A stretch of DNA of 7,648 nt, taken from NCBI GenBank assembly GCA_002376725.1, contig DFOM01000032.1:1-7648 (forward strand), written 5' to 3'. Positions 1 to 6,979 of this stretch are shown in pieces. The DNA comes from Cloacimonetes bacterium UBA3541. Its GTDB lineage: Bacteria; Cloacimonadota; Cloacimonadia; Cloacimonadales; Cloacimonadaceae. How positions within the stretch are numbered: the stretch's first letter is position 1; each line of letters begins with the position of its first letter. The notes beneath the pieces were generated by a model that worked only from the letters and a program-made list of their open reading frames with translations, searched no databases and was not told the origin of the DNA. The position numbers and the translations under genes were made by a program.

Positions 1-21
1 GGTCTATACCGTAGAAGGTAT
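1..21. repeat. Terminal direct repeat, left copy
   Basis: These 21 bases are identical to 7628-7648, the last bases of the window. Identity ends at base 22 only because the right end stops there. The repeat is inside coding sequence and the reading frame is kept when the ends are overlapped, which fits a circular molecule or a loop in the assembly graph. Confidence 0.95.
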
Positions 22-445
22 CGGTGAAATTATCATAGGCAATATCTATCATCAACCCGCCAATATTAGCTAAGGAATAGGATGTGCCTTCAAGATTATA
101 CCAGAGAGAATCCACATAAGTAGCTACACCTGTATTGACATTCATCGTATATAGGTCATATCCATCAGTACCGTATAGAATATTATTATTATCATCATAG
201 GCAATACCCATAATGGCAGCACCCATCTCACCTAAGATGGTGGAAGCACCAGTCATAGCGTTGATTTCCCAGAAATTATCCGTAGCTAAAGTTCCATTAT
301 CATATTCACAGCCTAACCACTTACCGTTTGCCCAATCTGCTCCTGCCATAAATTGGCTTACCTGAGGGAGACCAGTCAAATTATACATCGTTCCGGGTGT
401 AGCAAGGTTAAACTGCACAAATTTATCGGTAAATAAATTCTCTGC
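1..445 (-). other. Propeller-like blade repeats (residues 1713-1942, first part; continues at 7383-7648)
   Basis: About four units of 40-45 residues share the pattern A-Y/F-D-x-N followed by aliphatic-Y-G-x-D, then L-Y/W-x-I/M-N and a turn: approximately 1747-1787, 1792-1826, 1846-1881 and 1891-1931. Examples are ILYGTDGYDLYTMNVNTG and TFYGIDLGNDCLWTINPTT. The third unit spans the window junction and is regular on both sides. Four visible units is few for a closed propeller, so other blades may be too diverged to see or the fold may be open. No binding residues can be assigned. Confidence 0.5.
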
Positions 446-3400
446 AACTGCATCCGTATCCAGAGGCAGACAAATTAACACATTGTACAGGGTATCATTC
501 TCGGTAACTTCATCCATACTCAGGTTAGTTGTCACTGTCACCAGTGAAGCAGTCCATAATGTTGGAGTTAGAGGTGCAAAAGTTACCTGTTGACTCATTC
601 CAAAACCTAGATTGTTTACCGTCTGAATATTTGTATAGGTATCACCTATAGTGCAGGTAACCGTGAAGGTCTCGGTATTCACACCATTGTTAATTACCGT
701 TGCCTTAGGTGTTACTAAAGTATTTTCATTAACTACCTGTCCTGGTAGATCCCAGCTTACGGGTGCCACATCATGATTAGGCGGTACACTGAATACAACA
801 TCATCTATATACCAATAGTCAAACTGGAAATGATTTCCATCCAGAGTCCAGGCAATATAGGTAGTGGGTGAATTCAGATCAGTGATTAAAACACTCATTA
901 ATCCACTTACATTACCACCACCACTAATGATAGACCAGGAAGTATCATACCAGGTGGTTAAATCGTGACTATATTGTAATTTTGCGGTGATTCCAGTGGC
1001 ATAATCATCATAATAAGTACGGAATCTTATAGTCATAGCAGAAACACCAGCAGTATTGACCGGTGGAGAGATAAGTCTGCTCACACCAGTTCCTGATGCC
1101 CAAGTAGCCTTCATCTCATAGGGTGTACCACCAGCAGTATTGGTATTGCTCAAAGACCAGCGATTGGATGTTATTCCTCCAGAATAGGTCTGAGTCCAGT
1201 TAAGGGGCCAGGTACCATCAGTACCAAAATCTTGAGTATAAGGAAGTGGAACCCTGGGGTCCGCTTGAATCACAAACCAGTATGGAGGTTCTATTATATC
1301 TTCTCCATATTCATTATGCGCTAATACAGTCCAGTACCAACGCTGATTATACTCAAATTCCACACTACCTTCTGTCACAGGATTAAAATGAGTGCTTGTG
1401 GTTTCCCAGTAATATTCATCATAGATGCTCTCTTCACTGGAGGCAAGAAATACACCGTAATATGCTACTGGACCGCTTGCTGGTAATAAACCCCAAGTTA
1501 GATTAAATCCAGTAGAAGGAAGACCTGTTGCACCATTTTCTGGATAAATAATGGTTAGTGATGGTGGGTTAGCAGGCATATCACCAAATTGTAACTTGAT
1601 ATTAGGATAACCTGCTGTTTGAGTACCCGTGGGAGGTGCGGTAGGATCAGGATTTGTGCTATCATCATTATAACGGATACTACGGTTAATACCAGTCGTA
1701 TTAGTGCAATAGAAAAATTCAGCACTGGTATCATAATCATCTTCATTTTCATCCACGGCAATAACCAAATTATCTGTATTGTTATAAGCAAAAGGAGGAT
1801 CCAAAATGATTTCAATCCAGCCCGCTACTGCAGGTAAAGGAACTTCGCCACTGAATACCTGTGTAAGATTAGCTAATGGTATCCAATCTGATGAAGAAGT
1901 AAATGCGGTCTTATCTGTATGTCCCATATAAATAGTCCAATTATTACTTACATCCGCTTCTGCCGCTCCATTCCAATAATACCAAATTTTTTCTATTCTT
2001 TTATTTGCAATGTTCAGTTCACTCTGCAGGAAGATACTCTGGCTATAGCTATAACTGTAATAAGGACGAATAGGCAGATAGAGATTAGCAGTCCCATTCC
2101 CGACAACAACTATTCCTTCTGGTAAGCCTTCAGCAGATAGAGCTACTTCATAAGGAGTTCCTTCATAGGTTATGATTAGAGTGGCACTTACAGGTCCTTC
2201 CTGAGTTACTGTAGCGATAACAGGAATTATCACCGATTGTCCGGCATTTAAATCAGCAGGTAGATTTTCATCATCAAAAGCGAACATTGTAGCATTAGTA
2301 CCGGTTATACTGATATTACTACTCTCAAGATGTAAGGTTCCGCCACCCAGGTTAGTAACAGTAATATTTACAGGAGTAGAGGGTACATTTTGCCTTAATA
2401 AGCCGAAATCAATAGAAGTAGGGCTATAGCTGAACATCGGAATTGGTGGTGCCTCACATATAGTTACATCATCTAAGCTAATATACCAGGGGGTTGCATT
2501 TATCCATCCTTTAATGCCCAGATAGTAAATACCCGTTGTAACAGGAGCAAATACACCGTAAATTCTTTGATAATCGCCATTTACAAGACCGACTTGACCT
2601 GTTATAGGAGTCATTGAAGCAATGGTTGGTTCTGTTCCATAATAAAGACCCAGCGTAGCGTTGGCACTACCTGAACCATCTTGACGGGCATAAGCTTCAA
2701 ATTCATAGGCAGTACCACCAGTTAAAGAAACAGGACGGAATAACCAGGCAGATCCACTATAATGCAAGGTTACATTAAATAAACCCGTTCTGGGAGCTCT
2801 GTTATAAGTAGTTAGGGAAGAATTTGCCGTCCAGTAGTAAGATGTAAATTCGGGACCTACTGCTTGAGTCCAGTTAGCAATATTGGTTGAACCATCTGTA
2901 TTACCTTCTTCAAAACTTTCTGTGTAAGGCAAAGTATAAATTGTAGGATCATAGCAATCACCATCTAGTTCAACTGTAGATATACCTGTATTAGCTGAAA
3001 TAGTAACAGTTCCACTATGATGTCCAGCTGCTAGAGGAGCATATTCAACGGTGAAAGTAGTTGATTCTAAAGAGGCAAGGTCAATAGGAGCTGGATTTGT
3101 AGTTAATGTGTAATAATCTCCTTCTATATCTATAGAAGATACGCTAAGAGTGCCTCCACCAATATTGGTAATTGTAAAGTCTTTAGTTTTAGTTGTTCTG
3201 ATCAAAGTCTGACCAAAATCCCAACTGCTGGGACTAACACTAATAGTAGGAACTTCCGGTAGCTCTGATAGATGCAGTAATAAATTAGGTAGATTTGTGT
3301 TGATAGTCCCATTTCCAGTAGGAGGATTATTATCTGCATACCAGTATTGATGGCTCGCTGTTGCACCAGTAGAATAATAGAAATAAGGATAAGGAGATAT

Positions 3401-5581
3401 GCCACTTCCACCATAATTTGTTTCTACTCCTATAACTAAGTTACCAGAATAGTAAGGGAAAGGAGTGTCAAGTTCAAATAAATACCAACCGGTTGTATCA
3501 AAGGTATGAGTTCCCTCATCTACCAGGGTTGCACTAGCAGTAAAAGCACTCCAGGTCATAGCGGTAAGCGCTGTGTCATTTGTCTGCTTCACATAAATCT
3601 TATAAGGAACCGCAGAGGTACTTGAAGTTGAGCAATTCCAGGCTAATTTATCTAATAGACCATAGCCACCTATCTGAGCATAGGTATATAATGCTGCTGA
3701 ACGCTCATAACCCCAAGAAATACCAAAGGGTTGACGCTGAGTGGATGTTCCTGTTCCTATGATCACAGTTCCTTCGGGTAAGCCTTCCGCAGAAAGAGCT
3801 ACTTCATAAGGAGTTCCTTCATAGGTTATGATTAAAGTGGCACTTACGGGTCCTTCCTGAGTTACTGTAGCGGTAACTGGAATAATAACCGATTGTCCTG
3901 CTGCTAATAGGGTCCCCGTTTCAGGAATATTGGTTTTATCCGCCGTAAACATTCCAGCATTGGGTCCAACTATAGTAACATCATCTCGGTAAAAAGTTAA
4001 GATTCCAACACCAATATTAGTAACAGTTACATTTACAGGTGTAGAGGGAACATTTTGGAATAATAAGCCGAAATCAATAGAAGTAGGGCTATAGCTAAAG
4101 ATTGGAGCAGCAGGAGTTTCACGAACCATAACATTATCCACAAAGAAATCGTTATCTCCGCCACTGGCGATAGATTCACCATAGAATGCAATATACTTTA
4201 TACCCGTATAGCCATCCAAACTAATTATTACATGCTGGCCTGTATAAGGTATATTATCATAAACATAAGGCGAGCCTGTATTATTCCATTCTCTAACAAT
4301 ATTCGCTGTAGACCAACTACTCCCATCACCTATTAGAATTATAAATCTATCATCAGTAGAAGTCTCAATAGGTGCATAATTACCATAATCAGTTAATCCA
4401 ATATCCAATTCAAGCTGATAATCTGTACCTGGAATCTGTACTGGCGGTGTAATCAACCATCCTGACCTATTAGTTCCATAAATATTCATTCTGGCTGCAT
4501 AGTTAACCGGACTTACTGTTGTATCATTTAACCAGTTGTCTTGAACCCAATATGTAGTACTGGAAGTAATTATAGTTGGATCAGCCAATAATCCTGTTCC
4601 ACGAAACCAATTAGGAGGTGGGAAGGTAGTGCCGGTAGTTCCGAAATCTTCCAGCCAGGGCAAAGTATAAATAGTAGGATCTTCCCTGGTGGTGAAGCTT
4701 CTCACCGTAGCTTGAGGCCCTTCTCCTATGGCATTATAAGCACTAACTGTCCAGTAATAGGTAGTATTATATGCTAGAGGTGTAGTTAAAGTATAGGAGA
4801 GAGCACTTTGATCAACTATAAGAGTAGTAGGTGGATTATTGGTATCACAATAGAGTTTATACCCTGTAGGCAAACTTCCAGTTTGAGGAGCTGTCCAGGT
4901 AAAAGTTGTATATTCATTAACATCTGTAGCTCCATCCAAAGGTAAACTTAGAACTGGTGCTTCAGGAGGAGTTGTTGATGGAGTAATTATGGCTACATTA
5001 GGACGATTATAGCTCCTGTATCCTGCAGCATCGGGGAAAGATCCATCCTGATATTTATATACCATCATATAATTAGGTGAAGTGGATGTGTAACGGAAGG
5101 TAGGATAACCAGTAACATAATCACTATCTCTATTTTCAAACAATAATTCCAGATTTGAGGTGCCATCCCAGGTAGCGGGCGTGGTGAAAGTAATATAATG
5201 CCAGCCACCTCCATTGTAGGTAAGATCTCCCTGGAAAAGCTGTAAAAAACCAGCTGGATTAGGATATCCCGTTCCTGTCTCATCTGCAGCTGTACCATAT
5301 GATGTTAGAGTCGTGGTTCTAACATAGATTCTCTGATCCAGCATTGTGTAATTGGAAGGGGTATTACCAACATAAAAACCTATGCCGATTATTGGAGTAT
5401 CAGCAGGTATTCCAGCTGTAGTCAATTCCGCTGCTGTCCAGATAGCCTTGCTCCAGCTATAATCATAAAGTCCATTAAATGGGTAATTACCGGTGGAAGT
5501 GCCTGTTCCTATGATATAAGTATCAGCAAAAGCAAAAGCACAGATCGCTATGAGCGAGAATAGTAAGATTAATTTTTTCAT
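1..5581 (-). CDS. Giant secreted multidomain surface protein, N-terminal 1860 residues (gene continues across the window ends)
   Basis: This is the first 1860 codons of a 2056-residue protein, read with no stop from ATG at 5581 to base 2. The start is set by an AAGGAG ribosome site 8 nt upstream and by a signal peptide beginning MKKLILLFSLIAI. Domains, by eye: N-terminal beta domain 20-198; fibronectin-III-like 205-298; cleaved-adhesin/MAM-like jelly roll 303-483 (ends with an IKYIAFYGE...DNDFFVDNVMV strand pattern); ASH-like 492-600; second N-terminal-type domain 605-775; ASH-like 776-872; jelly roll 877-1040; ASH-like 1045-1156; third N-terminal-type domain 1157-1333; Fn3-like 1336-1440; jelly roll 1441-1597; CARDB/Ig-like 1600-1712; start of a propeller-like region from about 1713. 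I see no enzyme motif. By family analogy it is an exported adhesive or structural surface protein; substrate and anchoring are unknown. It is probably the last gene of a short transcript that includes the 93-codon ORF upstream. It joins in frame to the piece at 7038-7648. Confidence 0.9.
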   Translation of the reverse strand, partial: MKKLILLFSLIAICAFAFADTYIIGTGTSTGNYPFNGLYDYSWSKAIWTAAELTTAGIPADTPIIGIGFYVGNTPSNYTMLDQRIYVRTTTLTSYGTAADETGTGYPNPAGFLQLFQGDLTYNGGGWHYITFTTPATWDGTSNLELLFENRDSDYVTGYPTFRYTSTSPNYMMVYKYQDGSFPDAAGYRSYNRPNVAIITPSTTPPEAPVLSLPLDGATDVNEYTTFTWTAPQTGSLPTGYKLYCDTNNPPTTLIVDQSALSYTLTTPLAYNTTYYWTVSAYNAIGEGPQATVRSFTTREDPTIYTLPWLEDFGTTGTTFPPPNWFRGTGLLADPTIITSSTTYWVQDNWLNDTTVSPVNYAARMNIYGTNRSGWLITPPVQIPGTDYQLELDIGLTDYGNYAPIETSTDDRFIILIGDGSSWSTANIVREWNNTGSPYVYDNIPYTGQHVIISLDGYTGIKYIAFYGESIASGGDNDFFVDNVMVRETPAAPIFSYSPTSIDFGLLFQNVPSTPVNVTVTNIGVGILTFYRDDVTIVGPNAGMFTADKTNIPETGTLLAAGQSVIIPVTATVTQEGPVSATLIITYEGTPYEVALSAEGLPEGTVIIGTGTSTQRQPFGISWGYERSAALYTYAQIGGYGLLDKLAWNCSTSSTSAVPYKIYVKQTNDTALTAMTWSAFTASATLVDEGTHTFDTTGWYLFELDTPFPYYSGNLVIGVETNYGGSGISPYPYFYYSTGATASHQYWYADNNPPTGNGTINTNLPNLLLHLSELPEVPTISVSPSSWDFGQTLIRTTKTKDFTITNIGGGTLSVSSIDIEGDYYTLTTNPAPIDLASLESTTFTVEYAPLAAGHHSGTVTISANTGISTVELDGDCYDPTIYTLPYTESFEEGNTDGSTNIANWTQAVGPEFTSYYWTANSSLTTYNRAPRTGLFNVTLHYSGSAWLFRPVSLTGGTAYEFEAYARQDGSGSANATLGLYYGTEPTIASMTPITGQVGLVNGDYQRIYGVFAPVTTGIYYLGIKGWINATPWYISLDDVTICEAPPIPMFSYSPTSIDFGLLRQNVPSTPVNITVTNLGGGTLHLESSNISITGTNATMFAFDDENLPADLNAGQSVIIPVIATVTQEGPVSATLIITYEGTPYEVALSAEGLPEGIVVVGNGTANLYLPIRPYYSYSYSQSIFLQSELNIANKRIEKIWYYWNGAAEADVSNNWTIYMGHTDKTAFTSSSDWIPLANLTQVFSGEVPLPAVAGWIEIILDPPFAYNNTDNLVIAVDENEDDYDTSAEFFYCTNTTGINRSIRYNDDSTNPDPTAPPTGTQTAGYPNIKLQFGDMPANPPSLTIIYPENGATGLPSTGFNLTWGLLPASGPVAYYGVFLASSEESIYDEYYWETTSTHFNPVTEGSVEFEYNQRWYWTVLAHNEYGEDIIEPPYWFVIQADPRVPLPYTQDFGTDGTWPLNWTQTYSGGITSNRWSLSNTNTAGGTPYEMKATWASGTGVSRLISPPVNTAGVSAMTIRFRTYYDDYATGITAKLQYSHDLTTWYDTSWSIISGGGNVSGLMSVLITDLNSPTTYIAWTLDGNHFQFDYWYIDDVVFSVPPNHDVAPVSWDLPGQVVNENTLVTPKATVINNGVNTETFTVTCTIGDTYTNIQTVNNLGFGMSQQVTFAPLTPTLWTASLVTVTTNLSMDEVTENDTLYNVLICLPLDTDAVAENLFTDKFVQFNLATPGTMYNLTGLPQVSQFMAGADWANGKWLGCEYDNGTLATDNFWEINAMTGASTILGEMGAAIMGIAYDDNNNILYGTDGYDLYTMNVNTGVATYVDSLWYNLEGTSYSLANIGGLMIDIAYDNFTDTFYGID
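446..2113 (-). repeat. Supermodule 3 of the giant protein (residues 1157-1712)
   Basis: It starts IVVVGNGTAN, then has a beta domain to about 1333, an Fn3-like domain (1336-1440, with RWYWTVLAHNEYGE), a jelly roll introduced by DPRVPLPYTQDFG, and a CARDB/Ig-like domain (VVNENTLVTPKATVINNG). This copy is the most diverged: the closing ASH domain is replaced by a different Ig-like fold and the linkers are altered, while the order is kept. Confidence 0.6.
2114..2434 (-). repeat. ASH-like domain DNA repeat, copy B
   Basis: It encodes residues 1050-1156. The exact blocks are 2139-2178 (40 nt) and 2396-2431 (36 nt). The offsets to copy A are 1656 and 1665 nt, both multiples of three, so recombination between copies would remove or add one whole supermodule in frame. 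Confidence 0.85.
2114..3769 (-). repeat. Supermodule 2 of the giant protein (residues 605-1156)
   Basis: It starts with TVIIGTGTST, echoing the mature N-terminus, then has a beta domain (to about 775), an ASH-like domain (VSPSSWDFGQ onward) in the slot where copy 1 has Fn3, a jelly roll introduced by DPTIYTLPYTESFEEG, and an ASH-like domain almost identical to that of copy 1. The last domain carries long exact DNA repeats with the end of supermodule 1, so at least this part was duplicated or converted recently. Confidence 0.65.
3770..4099 (-). repeat. ASH-like domain DNA repeat, copy A
   Basis: It encodes residues 495-604. It is paired with 2114-2434 and contains two perfectly matching blocks, 3795-3834 (40 nt) and 4061-4096 (36 nt). 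The stretch around the first block differs at only about nine of ~128 positions by eye, several of them at third codon positions. This is far closer than the other domains of the two supermodules. Confidence 0.85.
3770..5524 (-). repeat. Supermodule 1 of the giant protein (residues 20-604)
   Basis: Order: N-terminal-type beta domain (starts TYIIGTGTST), Fn3-like domain (TTFTWTAPQTG to YYWTVSAYNAIGEG), jelly roll introduced by DPTIYTLPWLEDFG, and an ASH-like domain (FSYSPTSIDFG to VALSAEGLPEG). The same order recurs twice downstream with about 550-residue spacing, so I read this as the first copy of a triplicated block. Domain borders are estimates from strand patterns and linkers. Confidence 0.65.
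5525..5581 (-). other. Signal peptide of the giant surface protein
   Basis: Residues 1-19 show the classic pattern: two lysines after Met, a hydrophobic core (LILLFSLIAICAFAF) and a small-residue AFA site followed by Asp20, so cleavage after Ala19 by signal peptidase I is likely. Cys14 does not form a lipobox because the residue before it is Ile. The protein is therefore exported to the periplasm or beyond and is probably not a lipoprotein. Confidence 0.88.
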
Positions 5582-5595
5582 AATTAAAACTCCTT
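5579..5595 (-). promoter_or_regulatory. Ribosome binding site and start codon of the giant gene
   Basis: On the minus strand AAGGAG (plus-strand 5590-5595) is followed by an 8-nt AT-only spacer and ATG. Together with the signal peptide this fixes the start. A CCTT just upstream could pair with AAGG of the site through a short loop, but the stem is only 4 bp. Confidence 0.85.
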
Positions 5596-5642
5596 TTAAA
5601 TTTAAGGTTAATCTTATGATTTTTTAAAGGGTTAAATTATCT

Positions 5643-5924
5643 TTACTCTAGGTCTGCTCCTTGTGGCAGGGGAATAATTGCAAAAGAAGCCAGACCTGCC
5701 TGATTGAGATAGTTAAGTTGAATGGAAGTTATCTCAAAATTCACTCTTTTTGCATTCTGCCAGTGTAAGTGCGATGAAGGTTTTGCATAACAGCATAGAG
5801 AGAAAAAGAGAGAAACTTCATTTTTAGGAAGGGTAAATAAAAATGTAAATTGATGAAGAAAATGGATACAATGAGAGAAGATGCCCTTCTTGAACTTGAA
5901 TAAATATGACTTCACAAGTTCCAT
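5643..5924 (-). CDS. Possible 93-residue leader ORF upstream of the giant gene
   Basis: I do not recognise this protein. The start at 5924 (MELVKSYLFKFKKG) is chosen because AAGGAG lies 6 nt upstream inside a longer purine-rich run; the frame extends upstream to 5981 but without a ribosome site. The product has a basic N-terminus, an aromatic and histidine-rich middle (IFSHCIHFLHQFTFLF), a Cys pair (SLCCYA) and the ending ASFAIIPLPQGADLE. It has no clear signal peptide or membrane helix. It ends 61 bp before the giant gene on the same strand and probably shares its transcript. It could be a small protein, a translated leader or a chance ORF in a UTR: the composition is odd for a coding region, so confidence is limited. 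Confidence 0.38.
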   Translation of the reverse strand: MELVKSYLFKFKKGIFSHCIHFLHQFTFLFTLPKNEVSLFFSLCCYAKPSSHLHWQNAKRVNFEITSIQLNYLNQAGLASFAIIPLPQGADLE

Positions 5925-5936
5925 CTTTCTCTCCTT
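5922..5936 (-). promoter_or_regulatory. Strong ribosome binding site of the leader ORF
   Basis: The minus strand reads AAGGAG, AGAAAG, ATG, an ideal site at ideal spacing preceded by another AAGG. This is the main reason to take the 93-codon ORF seriously and to prefer 5924 over the upstream ATGs. Confidence 0.5.
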
Positions 5937-5951
5937 CCTTTTCTCCATAAT

Positions 5952-5981
5952 ACTAAACTTGGCTAAATAGCAATCTGTCAA
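5952..5981 (-). promoter_or_regulatory. Weaker candidate promoter P2
   Basis: A second TTGACA (plus-strand 5976-5981) has only a poor -10 candidate, TTTAGT, at 18-bp spacing. It lies between the arms of the AAATAGCA/TGCTATTT inverted repeat, so it may be an alternative start site or simply an AT-rich coincidence. Confidence 0.25.
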
Positions 5982-6003
5982 ATTAACATTTAAACTGCTA
6001 TTT
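5965..6003. repeat. 8-bp perfect inverted repeat between the two promoter candidates
   Basis: AAATAGCA (5965-5972) and TGCTATTT (5996-6003) are perfect complements with a 23-nt spacer that contains the P2 -35 box. The position just downstream of P1 fits an operator or a leader-RNA stem. No regulator is encoded here to pair it with. Confidence 0.4.
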
Positions 6004-6028
6004 TTCCAACCTTATTTTCATAATTTAC

Positions 6029-6056
6029 AATATAAATAGATTCAACTTACTGTCAA
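6029..6056 (-). promoter_or_regulatory. Candidate sigma-70-type promoter P1
   Basis: A perfect TTGACA (plus-strand 6051-6056) is separated by 16 bp from TATATT (6029-6034), one mismatch from TATAAT. A start near 6022 would give a leader of about 100 nt before the 93-codon ORF and about 440 nt before the giant gene. The surroundings are AT-rich, so chance matches are possible, and promoter consensus in this phylum is assumed, not known. Confidence 0.5.
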
Positions 6057-6061
6057 GGAAA

Positions 6062-6084
6062 AAATGCAATTTTATTCTGCATTT
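6062..6084. repeat. 7-bp inverted repeat upstream of P1
   Basis: AAATGCA (6062-6068) and TGCATTT (6078-6084) are separated by 9 nt, ending 5 bp upstream of the P1 -35 box as read on the minus strand. It could be an activator or repressor site; it is short enough to be chance in AT-rich DNA. Confidence 0.3.
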
Positions 6085-6151
6085 ATTATATAAATATTTA
6101 TAATACAGTCTAACTATATGATTTATAAGTAGATAACTGGGTTAATTTTTT

Positions 6152-6173
6152 TAGTTTATAAACTATAGTTTAT
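6152..6173. repeat. Overlapping AT-rich palindromes
   Basis: The stretch 6158-6173 is a perfect 16-bp palindrome (ATAAACTATAGTTTAT). It overlaps a perfect 12-bp palindrome at 6153-6164 (AGTTTATAAACT), so TAGTTTAT occurs at 6152 and 6166 with its complement between them. This is a plausible protein-binding or strand-opening site; there is nothing in the window to name the factor. Confidence 0.55.
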
Positions 6174-6716
6174 GTGACCGAAGGAAGTAGTCATACTCAT
6201 CGGGAGACAGGGTTATATATTTCTTTATATGCTAAATTACGAAGGACTTTTTAAAATAATTTAACACCAGTTCGTATCAAAGATGAGCAGTTTTAATAAA
6301 ACACTAAAAAGTTAAAAAGAATTGTATTCCAACCTTTATAGGTATACTCTCTATTCTCGTTGATTTTTATTATGTATTATTTAGTATATAATTATTGAAT
6401 CTCGCCTGGCTCTCTCCTGTCTCTTGCTTGAGGAATTTGCTAAGAGTGAGTTAAGGGATGGGCAAGGATGGATATTTCCATATACAAATGGAGGTTAGTA
6501 AAAGGAAATGTTTGTTTTAACAAGATAATAAGACTTACAGGATGGTTTTTATTTTAAGACCTGCATGATATGGAATAATGACAGATTCTGGAATAGAGAC
6601 TGGAATTTACAAGTTTACTATAAATATATCTGCAAATCCTCGCTTTATCTTCTTTAATTAGCAATTTTATTTTATTACGGATGTGCAACGGTTATCTTTA
6701 CTATTTAGGAAAAATA

Positions 6717-6745
6717 AATTAACGGATTAATTCACTTCGTTAATT
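6717..6745. repeat. 8-bp perfect inverted repeat in the gap
   Basis: AATTAACG (6717-6724) and CGTTAATT (6738-6745) flank a 13-nt spacer. There is no run of T after either arm, so it is not an intrinsic terminator. An operator or a degraded repeat are both possible. Confidence 0.4.
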
Positions 6746-6765
6746 GATGTACTAGTATTATTTGG

Positions 6766-6789
6766 GGTGCAGAGGTCCTCATCAGCACC
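6766..6789. repeat. Short hairpin with a central palindrome
   Basis: GGTGC (6766-6770) and GCACC (6785-6789) enclose the palindrome-like GAGGTCCTC (6772-6780). The heptamer CATCAGC at 6780-6786 recurs at 6796-6802. It is locally GC-richer than the surrounding gap, perhaps a remnant of a repeat or structured RNA. Confidence 0.3.
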
Positions 6790-6879
6790 AAACGGCATCA
6801 GCTAATAAACTATCAATAAGAAAAATAAAAGCTTGATAACCCTAAAAATGGCATTATAAATAATTTTTTAGACTATTCC

Positions 6880-6903
6880 CTTATCCTAAATCTTAGTGAT
6901 AAG
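6880..6903 (+). repeat. 10-bp hairpin with one bulge, followed by TTTT
   Basis: CTTATCCTAA pairs with TTAG-T-GATAAG around a 3-nt loop with a single bulged T, and four T follow on the plus strand (6904-6907). It resembles a weak plus-strand terminator, but no plus-strand gene precedes it and the stem is AT-rich. Confidence 0.35.
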
Positions 6904-6924
6904 TTTTAGCCTTTGTGGCATAAA

Positions 6925-6942
6925 GCAAAGTAGTACCTTTGC
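6925..6942. repeat. 6-bp hairpin GCAAAG/CTTTGC
   Basis: GCAAAG (6925-6930) and CTTTGC (6937-6942) are perfect complements around the 6-nt loop TAGTAC. It lies downstream of the giant gene's terminator in the direction of transcription, so it could only matter in read-through or plus-strand RNA. Confidence 0.3.
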
Positions 6943-6979
6943 CTACCGGGACCCTTGCATACTGATAAAAACATAAACG

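Larger units (their letters stand above)
6085..6979. other. AT-rich gap without a recognisable gene
   Basis: I find no ORF with a convincing start, ribosome site and composition on either strand and no tRNA or rRNA. It holds the palindromes and hairpins listed separately and a short GC-richer, pyrimidine-biased stretch at 6401-6425 (plus strand). Neighbouring coding sequence is visibly richer in GC. It may combine the upstream control region of the giant gene with decayed sequence or, on a circle, hold whatever replication signal exists. Confidence 0.6.

Noticed and set aside
1..21. Terminal repeat as an inverted or direct repeat of a transposon
   Set aside because: The copies are direct, lie within coding sequence and preserve the frame on overlap, and there is no transposase. 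A circular overlap explains it better.
1555..1837. Two open frames, one per strand, of 72-86 codons
   Set aside because: Both lie inside the Fn3/beta-domain coding region in other frames, with low-complexity Ile/Leu/Met-rich translations typical of shadows.
5949..5981. Upstream starts for the leader ORF (MTDCYLAK... or MEKRKERK...)
   Set aside because: Neither has a purine-rich ribosome site at proper spacing, whereas the ATG at 5924 has a perfect AAGGAG 6 nt upstream. The longer form would also overlap the P2 box.
6468..6557. 29-codon plus-strand mini-ORF beginning MDISIYKW
   Set aside because: Its ribosome site is weak, no other gene is associated with it and its length is compatible with chance in an AT-rich gap.
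6062..6942. CRISPR array or tRNA cluster suggested by the several short hairpins
   Set aside because: The hairpins differ from one another in sequence and spacing, and none fits a tRNA cloverleaf or a regular repeat-spacer pattern.
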